This document shows positions 35,991 through 44,676 of a stretch of 64,000 nucleotides of DNA, in pieces (the stretch's first letter is position 1; every line of letters begins with the position of its first letter). The DNA lies in NCBI RefSeq assembly GCF_001563285.1, contig NZ_CP005189.1, positions 62,001 through 126,000 of the forward strand. The letters run 5' to 3'. Position numbers and translations under genes: made by a program. This DNA is from Sphingobium sp. MI1205. GTDB lineage: Bacteria > Pseudomonadota > Alphaproteobacteria > Sphingomonadales > Sphingomonadaceae. The notes beneath the pieces were generated by a model. That model did not search any database. It was not told the origin of the DNA and worked only from the letters and a program-made list of their open reading frames with translations.

Positions 35991-36154
35991 GCTATGACGC
36001 CCTGCGCCATTTCGCCGACAGCTGGGGGCTGGTCTTCATGGCCTTGCTCTACCTCGTCCTGATCGGCTGGCTCTTCCTGCCTCATGGGCGACAGCGCAGC
36101 GGCGAAGCCGCACGCGCCATCTTCGAAGATCAGACGGAGGCCGACAATGGCTGA
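35987..36154 (+). CDS. ccoQ: cbb3 oxidase subunit CcoQ
   Basis: 55 residues: [20 protein letters not shown], then a single membrane span ([11 protein letters not shown]) and a charged tail. Typical length of CcoQ/FixQ, which helps assembly or stability. Its start overlaps the ccoO stop, and the ccoP start overlaps its own end. Too short for ordinary ORF calling. Confidence 0.9.
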   Translation: MSYDALRHFADSWGLVFMALLYLVLIGWLFLPHGRQRSGEAARAIFEDQTEADNG

Positions 36155-37052
36155 CGACAAGCGTATCGACGCCGCGACGGGGACCGAAATCAAGCATCAT
36201 GAGTGGGACGGCATCCAGGAACTGGACACGCCGCTGCCGCGCTGGTGGCTGTGGACCTTCTATGCGACGATCCTGTTTGCGATCGGCTATATGGTCGCTT
36301 ATCCGGCCTGGCCGATGATCGACCGGGCGACCGGCGGGCTGCTGGGCTGGTCGAGCCGAGGGGCGCTGGACAAGGAACTTGCCGCCCGCGAGCAGCAGAT
36401 GGCGCCAATCCGTCAGGCGATCGCCGACACGTCCGTCACCGTCCTGCCGCACCGCCCCCAACTGATGCAGGCGGCAATCGAGGGTGGACGCGCGGCTTTT
36501 CGCGTGCACTGCGTGCAGTGCCATGGATCGGGCGCGGCGGGATCAAAGGGCTACCCCAATCTCAATGACGACGATTGGCTGTGGGGCGGTGATCTTGCCG
36601 CCATTGAAAAGACGATCGCCGATGGCGTGCGCAACCCGGATCATCAGGCGACGCGGCAATCGCTGATGCCTGCTTTCGGCAAGGATCAGCTGCTGACGGC
36701 TGCGCAAGTGGATGACGTCGTGGCGCATGTCCGGGCGATCAGCGGGCAGGACAGGGCGAACGCCGCATCGCGGCGTGGGGCAAAGCTGTTCGCCGACAAT
36801 TGTGCCGTCTGCCATGGCCCGAAGGGCGCGGGCGACCGGACGGTCGGCGCGCCGAACCTGGCCGACGCCATCTGGCTCTATGGCGGGGATACGGACTCGA
36901 TCCACGATACGGTGTGGAACAGCCGTCATGGCGTGATGCCGCGATGGGACGATAAGCTGGACAAGGTGACCGTCCGAATGCTGGCGGCCTATGTCCACAG
37001 CCTGGGCGGGGGCGAGACCAGGCCGGAAACCCTGACAAAGCCGGGCGGCTGA
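36147..37052 (+). CDS. ccoP: cbb3 oxidase subunit III (di-haem cytochrome c)
   Basis: 301 residues: an N-terminal cytoplasmic piece and one membrane span (WWLWTFYATILFAIGYMV), then two periplasmic cytochrome c domains with HCVQCHGSGA and NCAVCHGPKG. Collects electrons from soluble cytochrome c or the bc1 complex. The ATG lies inside the end of ccoQ. Confidence 0.95.
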   Translation: MADDKRIDAATGTEIKHHEWDGIQELDTPLPRWWLWTFYATILFAIGYMVAYPAWPMIDRATGGLLGWSSRGALDKELAAREQQMAPIRQAIADTSVTVLPHRPQLMQAAIEGGRAAFRVHCVQCHGSGAAGSKGYPNLNDDDWLWGGDLAAIEKTIADGVRNPDHQATRQSLMPAFGKDQLLTAAQVDDVVAHVRAISGQDRANAASRRGAKLFADNCAVCHGPKGAGDRTVGAPNLADAIWLYGGDTDSIHDTVWNSRHGVMPRWDDKLDKVTVRMLAAYVHSLGGGETRPETLTKPGG

Positions 37053-37055
37053 GCC

Positions 37056-38486
37056 ATGTTGATGACAGGATCGCCATCGCTCTACGAAAAGCGCAAGGGT
37101 GTTTATCCCAAAGCGGTCGATGGCTTCTATCGCCGTCTCAAATGGGCGGTTATGGTTGTGACGCTGGCCATATATTGGGGCACGCCATGGCTGCGGTGGG
37201 ATCGTGGCCCTTACGCACCCGATCAGGCGGTGCTGGTCGATCTGGCGAACCGCCGATTTTACATGTTCTCCATCGAAATCTGGCCGCATGAATTTTACTA
37301 TGTGGCTGGCTTGCTCATCATGGCAGGCGTCGGCCTGTTCCTGGTGACGTCGGCGGTCGGCCGCGCCTGGTGCGGCTATGCCTGCCCGCAGACGGTATGG
37401 ACCGATCTCTATCAGCATGTGGAACGCTTTATCGACGGCGACCGCAATGCGCAGGTTCGGCTGGCCAACGCGCCATGGAGCCTCCCGAAGATCGTCCGGC
37501 GGCTGGCGAAATGGGCGGTGTGGCTGGTCATCGCCTTCCTGACCGGGGGCGCGTGGATTTTCTACTTTGCCGATGCGTCGACATTGCAGCAGCAATTCTG
37601 GACCGGCACGGCCGCACCCGTTGCCTATGGCGCCGTCGCCGTGCTGACGGCCACCACCTTCATCCTTGGCGGCTTCATGCGCGAGCAGGTGTGCATCTAC
37701 ATGTGCCCCTGGCCGCGCATACAGACCGCGATGCTGGACGAAAAATCGCTGGTCGTGACCTACAAGCATTGGCGCGGCGAAAAGCGCGGGAGCCTGAAGA
37801 AAGCACAGGCCGCGCCGGACATTTATGGCGATTGTATCGACTGTAACCAGTGCGTCGCAGTCTGCCCCACCGGCGTCGATATTCGTGAAGGTCCGCAGAT
37901 CGGTTGCATCACCTGCGCGCTATGCGTGGATGCGTGCGATGCCGTGATGGCGCAAATCGGAAAGCCGCGCGGCCTGATCGACTATTGCACGGAAGATGAT
38001 GCGCTGGCCGAGCAGAAAGGCGGCGCCCCTCGTGCCGTGCTCAACACGCTGCTGCGGCTGCGGACCCTTGCCTACTTCGCCCTGTGGATCGGCGTCGGCG
38101 CGGCGATGCTCTTTGCGCTGGGCGTTCGCACACGGCTCGACATCAGCGTGCAGCAGGATCGCAACCCGATTTTCGTGCGTCTGTCGGACGGGACGATCCG
38201 CAACGCCTATACGATAAAGCTGCGTAACATGGAGGCGCGACCGCGCCGGATGCAGGTCAGCGTAACCGGTTTGGCCAATGCGAAGATGTGGACCGATGCC
38301 GGTTCGCGCGAGCAGGCGAGCAGCGCCCTGACCACGATGGTCGCCGCCGACAGCGTGGAAAAGCTGCGCGTCTTCCTGCTGCTGCCCTCGGCAGGCCCAG
38401 TGCGGGAAGATTTCGCCTTCACCGTGCGCGCCACGGACCGCGAAGGCGGCGGCGACAGCGAACCCGCCCGATTTGAAAGGCCCTGA
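37056..38486 (+). CDS. ccoG: cbb3 oxidase accessory protein CcoG/RdxA
   Basis: 476 residues with about five membrane helices and ferredoxin-type clusters: CIDCNQCVAVCPTG and CITCALCVDACDAV, together eight Cys for two [4Fe-4S] centres. In the family it reduces copper for CuB assembly of the oxidase. Starts four bases after ccoP, so part of the same operon. Confidence 0.93.
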   Translation: MLMTGSPSLYEKRKGVYPKAVDGFYRRLKWAVMVVTLAIYWGTPWLRWDRGPYAPDQAVLVDLANRRFYMFSIEIWPHEFYYVAGLLIMAGVGLFLVTSAVGRAWCGYACPQTVWTDLYQHVERFIDGDRNAQVRLANAPWSLPKIVRRLAKWAVWLVIAFLTGGAWIFYFADASTLQQQFWTGTAAPVAYGAVAVLTATTFILGGFMREQVCIYMCPWPRIQTAMLDEKSLVVTYKHWRGEKRGSLKKAQAAPDIYGDCIDCNQCVAVCPTGVDIREGPQIGCITCALCVDACDAVMAQIGKPRGLIDYCTEDDALAEQKGGAPRAVLNTLLRLRTLAYFALWIGVGAAMLFALGVRTRLDISVQQDRNPIFVRLSDGTIRNAYTIKLRNMEARPRRMQVSVTGLANAKMWTDAGSREQASSALTTMVAADSVEKLRVFLLLPSAGPVREDFAFTVRATDREGGGDSEPARFERP

Positions 38487-38490
38487 ACGC

Positions 38491-38949
38491 ATGACCGACG
38501 CCCGCAAGTCCACCCGCGCCTTCACCGGCTGGCACATGACGGCGATTCTTGTTGCCTTCTTTGCCGTCATTTTGGCCGTCAACATGCTGATGGCGACCAT
38601 CGCCGTGCGGTCCTTCGGCGGCAGGGTAGTCGAAAACAGCTATGTCGCCAGCCAGAAGTTCAACGGATGGTTGGCGCAGGCGAAGGCTCAGGAAAGGCTG
38701 GGCTGGCGCGACGAGGTGACGCTGGACCCGGCGCGCCGCGTGACGATGAAGCTGAACGTCACTGGCGCAGGAGTGACGGCGTTGGCGCAGCATCCGCTGG
38801 GCCGCGCGTCGGACATGGCCCTGCATCTGCATGAGGCTGGACCCCGCGTCTACGTTAGTGACAGACCCTTGCCGGTCGGCAGATGGCAAGTGCGCTTCGA
38901 CATTCGCCATAGCGGTGGCGAGGAACATCTGCTGCGGGAGGTGAAGTGA
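38491..38949 (+). CDS. ccoH: FixH/CcoH family assembly protein
   Basis: 152 residues with a single N-terminal membrane anchor (GWHMTAILVAFFAVILAVNM) and a periplasmic domain with VVENSYVASQKFNGWL, a conserved block of FixH. It probably helps early assembly of cbb3. Its stop overlaps the ccoI start (TGATG). Confidence 0.88.
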   Translation: MTDARKSTRAFTGWHMTAILVAFFAVILAVNMLMATIAVRSFGGRVVENSYVASQKFNGWLAQAKAQERLGWRDEVTLDPARRVTMKLNVTGAGVTALAQHPLGRASDMALHLHEAGPRVYVSDRPLPVGRWQVRFDIRHSGGEEHLLREVK

Positions 38950-41081
38950 TGGCCAGCCGACCGCAGCCTTTTGCAGAAACATCTGTCGAGGCGAAGGAAA
39001 GTCTGTTCGCGGTGCCGGGAATCCACTGCGCTGGTTGCCTGTCCAAAATTGAAAATGGGCTGCTGCTGACCCCCGGCATCCTGACGGCGCGCGTCAACTT
39101 GGGGGCGAAGCGGGTCGCGATCCGCCATGATCCCGCACTGATGCCGCCCGAACTGAAGGCGGCCATCCTGGCGCTTGGCTTTGAAGCGGAACCGCTGGCG
39201 GATCCGGGCCTGGACGTTGCAGCGGCCGAAAACCGCGCGCTGGTCCGCGCGCTGGCGGTCGCAGGCTTTGCGGCGATGAACATCATGCTGCTGTCGGTGT
39301 CCATCTGGTCAGGCGCGGACGGGGCGACGCGGACGATGTTCCACTGGCTGTCCGCGATGATCGCGCTGCCCACCGTCGCCTATGCGGGCCAGCCCTTTTT
39401 CCGTTCAGCCTGGGCGGCGCTGCGGCGGAAGCGGACGAACATGGATGTGCCAATCAGCATAGGCGTGCTGCTGACAACGGCGATGAGCCTGTTCGAGACG
39501 ATTACCGGCGGGGAGCATGCCTGGTTCGACGGGGCGGTAATGCTGCTTTTCTTCCTGCTTGCCGGACGATGCCTGGACGGGATGATGCGATCGCGCGCGC
39601 GCGCCGGCGTCGCAGCCCTGCTGAAACAGACAGCGCCCGGTGCGATGGTGCTCGATGGGAAGGGCCACAGCCAATGGACCGCCGCCAGCGCCCTGCGCCC
39701 GGGCATGAGGATGCTGGTCGCGGCAGGCGAAAGGCTGGCGGCCGACGGGCGCGTGGTTGAGGGCGAAAGCGGGGTCGATCTTGCCTTCCTGACGGGCGAG
39801 AGCGCGCCCTTGCGGGTTCATGCCGGAGATATGGTGCAGGCCGGATCGATGAATGTGGAAGGTCCGCTCACGGTCGATGTGACTGCGGCTGGCGCCGACA
39901 CGGTGATCGCCGACATCGCCCGCCTGATGGAAGAGGCGGGGCAGGGCAGGTCGCGCTATGTTCGTCTCGCAGACCGGGCGGCACGCTATTATGCACCTAG
40001 CGTCCATCTGCTCGCTGCGCTGTCCTTCGCGGGATGGCTGATTGCGGGCGCGGGCGTGCATCAGGCCCTGCTGATTGCGGTTGCGGTGCTGCTCATCACC
40101 TGTCCCTGCGCGCTTGGCCTCGCCGTCCCGGCGGCACAGATCGTGGCCTGCGGCGCGCTGATGCGGCGGGGCGTGCTGGTGAAGGACGGGTCCGCGCTGG
40201 AACGGCTCGCCGAAGTCAGCGAGGCTGTGTTCGACAAGACGGGCACGCTGACGCTCGGTCGGCCGATGCCGCAGAATCTCGATCGCCTGACGGCCGAAGA
40301 TCAAGCCATCCTTCTGGCGCTGGCGCGGGGATCGCGCCATCCGCTCAGCATGGCGTTGCGACAGGCGCTGGAAACGGACGGCGTGGTTCCGGCCGCGCTT
40401 GGCCCTGTCCGCGAAGTCGCGGGACAAGGCGTTTTTGCTGAATATAGGGGCATGCCGGTAGCGCTGGCGCGGCCCGACAAGGTCGTCAGCCTGGCCGGGC
40501 TTGCCAGCGAGTACCGGCGCGGCGACCAGGCGCTGCTGTTGTCCTTCACCGACGCGCTGCGGCCCGATGCCGTCGAGACGCTGGACGCGCTGCGCGGGCT
40601 GGGCGTCAAGACGCTGATCGCCAGCGGCGACCGGCCAGAAGCGCTGGAGGACATCGCCCGCGCAACCCGGACCACCGCGATCGGCCATATGCGCCCCGCC
40701 GACAAGCTGGCCCTGATCGACCGGCTGCGGCGACAGGGTGAGAAGGTGCTGATGATTGGTGACGGGTTGAATGACGGTCCAGCGCTTGCCGCGGGGCATG
40801 CCAGCATGGCACCTGCATCCGCCAGCGACGCGAGCCAATTGACAGCGGACGCGGTATTCCTGGGCGACCGGCTGACGCCCGTGGCGCTGGCCGTGAGGAC
40901 TGCGCGCAGGACGATTGCGGTCGTGAAGCAGAATTTCGCGCTCGCCATCGGCTATAATGTGCTTGCCGTGCCGCTCGCCATCGCGGGGCAGGTTACTCCG
41001 CTGGTCGCCGCGATTGCCATGTCGACCTCCTCGCTGATCGTCATCGCCAATGCCTTGCGTCTGAAGGGAGCCGCGAAGTGA
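38949..41081 (+). CDS. ccoI: P1B copper-transporting ATPase CcoI
   Basis: 710 residues. An N-terminal heavy-metal domain with GIHCAGC, a TGES phosphatase loop (LTGESAPL), the ion site ITCPCALGL, the phosphorylation site VFDKTGTLTLG, and GDGLNDGPALAA are all present. Exports copper to the periplasm for the oxidase rather than for detoxification, judged from operon position. A GTG one codon upstream is possible; the ATG was preferred for its overlap with the ccoH stop. Confidence 0.94.
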   Translation: MASRPQPFAETSVEAKESLFAVPGIHCAGCLSKIENGLLLTPGILTARVNLGAKRVAIRHDPALMPPELKAAILALGFEAEPLADPGLDVAAAENRALVRALAVAGFAAMNIMLLSVSIWSGADGATRTMFHWLSAMIALPTVAYAGQPFFRSAWAALRRKRTNMDVPISIGVLLTTAMSLFETITGGEHAWFDGAVMLLFFLLAGRCLDGMMRSRARAGVAALLKQTAPGAMVLDGKGHSQWTAASALRPGMRMLVAAGERLAADGRVVEGESGVDLAFLTGESAPLRVHAGDMVQAGSMNVEGPLTVDVTAAGADTVIADIARLMEEAGQGRSRYVRLADRAARYYAPSVHLLAALSFAGWLIAGAGVHQALLIAVAVLLITCPCALGLAVPAAQIVACGALMRRGVLVKDGSALERLAEVSEAVFDKTGTLTLGRPMPQNLDRLTAEDQAILLALARGSRHPLSMALRQALETDGVVPAALGPVREVAGQGVFAEYRGMPVALARPDKVVSLAGLASEYRRGDQALLLSFTDALRPDAVETLDALRGLGVKTLIASGDRPEALEDIARATRTTAIGHMRPADKLALIDRLRRQGEKVLMIGDGLNDGPALAAGHASMAPASASDASQLTADAVFLGDRLTPVALAVRTARRTIAVVKQNFALAIGYNVLAVPLAIAGQVTPLVAAIAMSTSSLIVIANALRLKGAAK

Positions 41082-41218
41082 CCGGCCTTGGCCTGCTCAT
41101 CCCGATTGCTCTGGTTTTCGGCCTGCTGGGCCTTGCCGCTTTCTTCTGGGCGTTGCGCGATGGGCAGTTCGACGACACCGATGGTGCAGCGGTTCGTATA
41201 TTGATCGACGAGGACTGA
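41078..41218 (+). CDS. ccoS: cbb3 oxidase maturation protein CcoS
   Basis: A 46-residue protein starting at a GTG that overlaps the ccoI stop: MTGLGLLIPIALVFGLLGLA, then AFFWALRDGQFDDTDGAAVR. One membrane helix and the RDGQFDD motif are diagnostic of CcoS/FixS, needed for haem and copper insertion into CcoN. Short and GTG-started, so easily missed. Confidence 0.92.
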   Translation: MTGLGLLIPIALVFGLLGLAAFFWALRDGQFDDTDGAAVRILIDED

Positions 41219-41518
41219 CGGCGATCGCGAACACAATAAAGGCGCCCGGCCCAATCGGATCGGGTCTTGCTCGTCGCGGACTTCCTAGCCGTTGGCGAAA
41301 TAGCCGTCCCAATCGCCTTCAACGACGAACGACGGCGCGGCGTGGACCTATGGTCGTAACGGCGTGCAGGCCTTTTGCGAGACGGACCTGATCGTCGATG
41401 GCCCGCTGGGCGGGGGACCGGTGCTAGAATTCGATTATATCTCCGGCCATGCCGAAAATATCATGTCGATTTCCAAATATACGCGCTCAGCCCGATTGCA
41501 ATTTGCCTTCGGGGTGGA
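41219..41518. other. Low-information region after ccoS
   Basis: A 300-base stretch with no intact gene. In the plus strand, a frame (41304-41735) reads AWTYGRNGVQAFCETDLIVD then GPLGGGPVLEFDYISG, which looks protein-like but has no start before 41364, no family I recognise, and overlaps antisense small genes later. It may be a degraded gene fragment. Confidence 0.3.
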
Positions 41519-41716
41519 TCAGGCCGTTGCCGCGCAAGACGACCAGATGCGGCGCCGGGCGGCCGATTCCCGATCCTCCCGGCGAAGCGCGTCGATGATC
41601 TTGTCACATGCGCGGGCATGCGCTTCGTGGGCGCTTCGTTTTTCGGAACAGGCAGCGCGCAGCGCATTGTCCAGCGCCATCGTCCGAGTAACTTTCAAAG
41701 ATTCAATCGGGGTCAT
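41519..41716 (-). CDS. Small hypothetical protein, 65 residues
   Basis: Product MTPIESLKVTRTMALDNALR then AACSEKRSAHEAHARAC and further basic, helical sequence. Begins three bases after the stop of the preceding small gene, on the same strand, so probably the last gene of a three-gene set. The ribosome site is weak. Unknown family. Confidence 0.4.
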   Translation of the reverse strand: MTPIESLKVTRTMALDNALRAACSEKRSAHEAHARACDKIIDALRREDRESAARRRIWSSCAATA

Positions 41717-41719
41717 ATA

Positions 41720-41959
41720 TTATCTGCGCCCATAGGGAGGTGGCTGGCGCGCGAGGTGAGAGGGGGATCGTTTCACATCCCCGGAGATCAGCTTGGACTT
41801 CATCAACACGCGCAGGGTGTCGGCATCCCTCGGGTCAAGCATCACTGCCCGCGAACCACCTGAAAGAAGCGGTTCGATAGTGGATACCCGCAAAGCATGC
41901 TTTTTGCACAATTCCTCGATTGTGGCGGGCACTTCGAGAATGTGGACGGCGCGGCTCAT
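41720..41959 (-). CDS. Small hypothetical protein, 79 residues
   Basis: MSRAVHILEVPATIEELCKK, then HALRVSTIEPLLSGGSRAVM and a Pro/Arg tail. A compact alpha/beta start and regular codon use suggest a real protein. The start overlaps the stop of the upstream small gene (ATGA). A longer frame exists to 42226, but its N-terminal part would overlap the upstream gene in another frame. Confidence 0.5.
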   Translation of the reverse strand: MSRAVHILEVPATIEELCKKHALRVSTIEPLLSGGSRAVMLDPRDADTLRVLMKSKLISGDVKRSPSHLARQPPPYGRR

Positions 41960-42186
41960 GCGGATTTCTCCAATGCCACGAAGGGGGTGCAACCGAAGGG
42001 CGTGGAACCATCCGGCCGTTGCGAACGATATGGCAGCCGGTGGTCGCGAATGCGGCGGGCATAGCCTTGGGCGAGGCCGTGATGGGCCGTCCGCGCCGCT
42101 GGGCAGGAAGCAAAATCCGCACGCAAAATTTCTTCCTGCTCGCGACGCAAAAGATAGTTCAGATCTTCCAATGAAATGCTCCTCAT
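41956..42186 (-). CDS. Small hypothetical protein, about 76 residues
   Basis: MRSISLEDLNYLLRREQEEI, then LRADFASCPAARTAHHGLAQ and GYARRIRDHRLP. The N-terminus (LEDLNYLLRREQ, TAHHGLAQGYARRI) resembles a small DUF-type protein frequent in sphingomonads, but I cannot name it. A GAGGAG site supports a TTG start five codons inside (42171) at least as well as the ATG. First gene of the small operon. Confidence 0.5.
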   Translation of the reverse strand: MRSISLEDLNYLLRREQEEILRADFASCPAARTAHHGLAQGYARRIRDHRLPYRSQRPDGSTPFGCTPFVALEKSA

Positions 42187-42620
42187 ATTTCAAACGGGAG
42201 CACGATTGTCTCTCAGTTACGCGCATACTCTAGAGAGTTCGGCATAATAAATCGGACATAGCATCATGCATCTTAATTGTCGCGCCTTTAAATTATATTC
42301 ATAGTTCCCGCCTTGTTGCCAGCGAGCATGGCATTAAAAAAGGCCTCCTCCTCAATCAAGAGAAGGAGACCCTGCAATCCGATCCGACAGCCTGTTTTTC
42401 GGCCGCGTATCAACGATCCGCGGTTGACGTCGATGATCGACACATTGATCCAACGACCATCAGCAGAGAGGAGCATGGGGACACGCCGCCATGCTCCTCG
42501 GATTCACCCAACAGGGTGTGCGGAGAAATAGAAGCGCGGCGTGACCCGACGGGGAGCTTGAAGAGGCGGTCGTCATCGCCCAATTAGGACATCATCATCC
42601 CGTTCCAGCCAAGAGTTGCC
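42187..42620. other. Intergenic region before the M3 peptidase
   Basis: 434 bases without an ordinary gene. Contains the promoter zone of the small-gene operon (AT-rich, about 42190-42300), the strong minus-strand terminator at 42336-42371, and dyads that suggest a small RNA (see the separate entry). The minus-strand frame that would code here (42288-42476) runs through the terminator. Confidence 0.5.
42336..42500 (-). ncRNA. Candidate small RNA with intrinsic terminator
   Basis: In the minus strand the 3' end is a 12-bp hairpin, GGTCTCCTTCTC (42371-42360) with GAGGAGGAGGCC (42353-42342), TTGATT loop, followed by six T (42341-42336). Upstream, a perfect 11-bp dyad GAGGAGCATGG/CCATGCTCCTC (42468-42499) gives a second hairpin, and CACCC/GGGTG (42504-42517) a third. 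No gene on that strand would need this terminator. No clear promoter was seen. Confidence 0.5.
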
Positions 42621-44657
42621 ATGACCGCCGCCAATCCCCTGCTTGCCGATCACGACCTGCCTGACTTCGCCGCTATCGAAGCGGCCCATGTGGTTCCCGC
42701 CGTCGAGGAGGCGATAGAACAGCATCGCGCCGCCATTGCCCGGATCACGGCTTGCGACGCCGACGATTTCGACGCTGTCATATTGGCGGCGGAACGGGCC
42801 GATTTCCTGCTGTCGCGCACATGGTCGCCGATCGGCCATCTGGCATCGGTCGCCGACACGCCCGAATTGCGGGAAGCGCATGCCGCCGCCCAGGCGCTGA
42901 TGACCGCCTATCTGATGGAAGCCGGGCAGAATCGCGACCATCATGATGCCGTGGCGCGCGTGGCGGCTCGGCCCGATTTCGCCGATCTGCCCCCAGCGCG
43001 CCAACGGGCGGTCGAGCTCGCCCTGCGCGGTTTCCGCCTGGCCGGCGTCGCTCTGGAGGGCGAGGCGCGGCAGCGTTTCCTGGACATCGGCGTCGCGCTC
43101 AGCGACCTTAGCACCCGTTTCGGCAATGCCGTGCTGGACGCGACAGAGGCCTGGAGCGAGCATGTGACCGACGAAGCGGCGCTCGCGGGCGTGCCCGATA
43201 GCGACAAGGCGATCCTGGCGGCCTATGCGCAGGAAAAGGGGTTGCCGGGGTGGCTGGTGACGCTGCGGCAGCCGAGTGTTCTGGCGATCCTGCTGCATGC
43301 CGACGATCGTGCCCTGCGCGAACGGGTCTATCGGGCCCATAATATCCGCGCCTCCGATCAGGCGGACGATCCGACCCATGACAATAGCGAAAGGATCGAC
43401 GCGATCATGGCGCTGCGCCATGAAGCTGCGCAGATACTCGGCTTTGCCGATGCGGCTGCGCATTCGCTGGAAACCAAGATGGCGGCCGATGCCGACGAAG
43501 CGCTCGCTTTTCTTGCCGACCTTGCCCAGCGCGCGCGACCGGTCGGCGAAAAGGAGCTTGCGGAGGCCCGCGCCTTTGCCGCCGAACATTTCAACCTGTC
43601 CGAACTGCTGCCCTGGGATCTACCCTATGTGGCAGAGGCGATGCGCCGCACCCTGCATGGCGTCGATCAGGAAGCGTTGAAGGCCTATTTCCCCTTGCCC
43701 CGCGTTCTTGCCGGGACACAGGGGCTGATCGAGCAATTGTTCGGCGTTCGCCTGATCGAGCGGGCAGGTGTTTCCACATGGCATCCCGACGTTATCTTCT
43801 ACGACGTTCTGGACGCCAGCGGAGAGATCGTCGCGGGGGTCTATCTCGACCTGTTCGCGCGCGCGGGAAAGCGGGGCGGGGCATGGATGGACGTTTGCCG
43901 ATCCCGCTTTCGCGATGCCGATCGCTTTCACCGGCCGGTCGCCTATCTGACCACCAATTTCGCGCCGCCCGCTGGCGACCGTCCGTCGCTGGTCACGCAT
44001 AATGATGTGGTGACGCTGTTCCACGAATTCGGCCATGTGCTGCATCACCTGCTGACCGAGGTCGATCTGCCTTCGGTCGGCGGCATTTCCGGCGTGGAGT
44101 GGGACGCGGTCGAGCTGCCCAGCCAGTTCATGGAGAATTTCGCCTGGGAAAAGGACAAGCTGATCGGCTTGTCAGGCCATGTCGACAGCGGTGAGCCGTT
44201 GCCGGAGCCGTTGTTCGACCGACTTCTTGCCGCGCGCCAGTTTCAGGCGGGGCTGGCTTTGCTGCGCCAGATCGAGTTTGCGACCTTCGACCTGCTGCTG
44301 CACCGTGACTATGACCCGGCGCAGGGTGCGCGCGTGACGCAGATGCTGGAACAGGTGCGGGCGGCGGTGGCGGTGCTGCATCCTCCCGCATGGAATCGTT
44401 TTGCCCATGCCTTCAGCCATATCTTCGCGGGCGGCTATGCGGCGGGCTATTATTCCTATCTGTGGGCGGAGTTGCTGTCGGCGGACGCGTTCGAGATATT
44501 CTCTCATGCCGATGTGCCGGGGGCAGGGGCGACGGCGTTTCGCCGCGAGATCCTGGCGGCAGGGGCGAGCCGTCCCGCGGCGGAAAATTTCCAGGCATTC
44601 GCAGGTCGCCCGCCACAGGTCGACGCGCTGCTGCGTCTACGGGGGCTTGCGGCCTGA
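42621..44657 (+). CDS. prlC: M3 family oligopeptidase A-like metallopeptidase
   Basis: 678 residues, zinc peptidase of the thimet oligopeptidase family; the zinc site is HEFGHVLHHLL with the third ligand Glu about 25 residues later. The N-terminus NPLLADHDLPDFAAIEAAHV and length match oligopeptidase A (PrlC, about 680) better than Dcp. Cytoplasmic degradation of short peptides. The ATG is supported by family start alignment more than by the weak ribosome site. Confidence 0.92.
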   Translation: MTAANPLLADHDLPDFAAIEAAHVVPAVEEAIEQHRAAIARITACDADDFDAVILAAERADFLLSRTWSPIGHLASVADTPELREAHAAAQALMTAYLMEAGQNRDHHDAVARVAARPDFADLPPARQRAVELALRGFRLAGVALEGEARQRFLDIGVALSDLSTRFGNAVLDATEAWSEHVTDEAALAGVPDSDKAILAAYAQEKGLPGWLVTLRQPSVLAILLHADDRALRERVYRAHNIRASDQADDPTHDNSERIDAIMALRHEAAQILGFADAAAHSLETKMAADADEALAFLADLAQRARPVGEKELAEARAFAAEHFNLSELLPWDLPYVAEAMRRTLHGVDQEALKAYFPLPRVLAGTQGLIEQLFGVRLIERAGVSTWHPDVIFYDVLDASGEIVAGVYLDLFARAGKRGGAWMDVCRSRFRDADRFHRPVAYLTTNFAPPAGDRPSLVTHNDVVTLFHEFGHVLHHLLTEVDLPSVGGISGVEWDAVELPSQFMENFAWEKDKLIGLSGHVDSGEPLPEPLFDRLLAARQFQAGLALLRQIEFATFDLLLHRDYDPAQGARVTQMLEQVRAAVAVLHPPAWNRFAHAFSHIFAGGYAAGYYSYLWAELLSADAFEIFSHADVPGAGATAFRREILAAGASRPAAENFQAFAGRPPQVDALLRLRGLAA

Positions 44658-44676
44658 CAGCAGTGAAGGAGCCTTG

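Noticed and set aside
36543..37769. A 408-codon frame antisense to ccoP-ccoG
   Set aside because: Covers two haem and Fe-S proteins with strong motifs on the plus strand.
39405..40838. A 477-codon frame antisense to ccoI
   Set aside because: The P-type ATPase motifs on the plus strand leave no doubt; the antisense product has no domain.
42288..42476. A 62-codon minus-strand frame in the gap before prlC
   Set aside because: Passes through the minus-strand terminator (GLLLLIEEEAFF is the translated hairpin), so an sRNA is the better reading.
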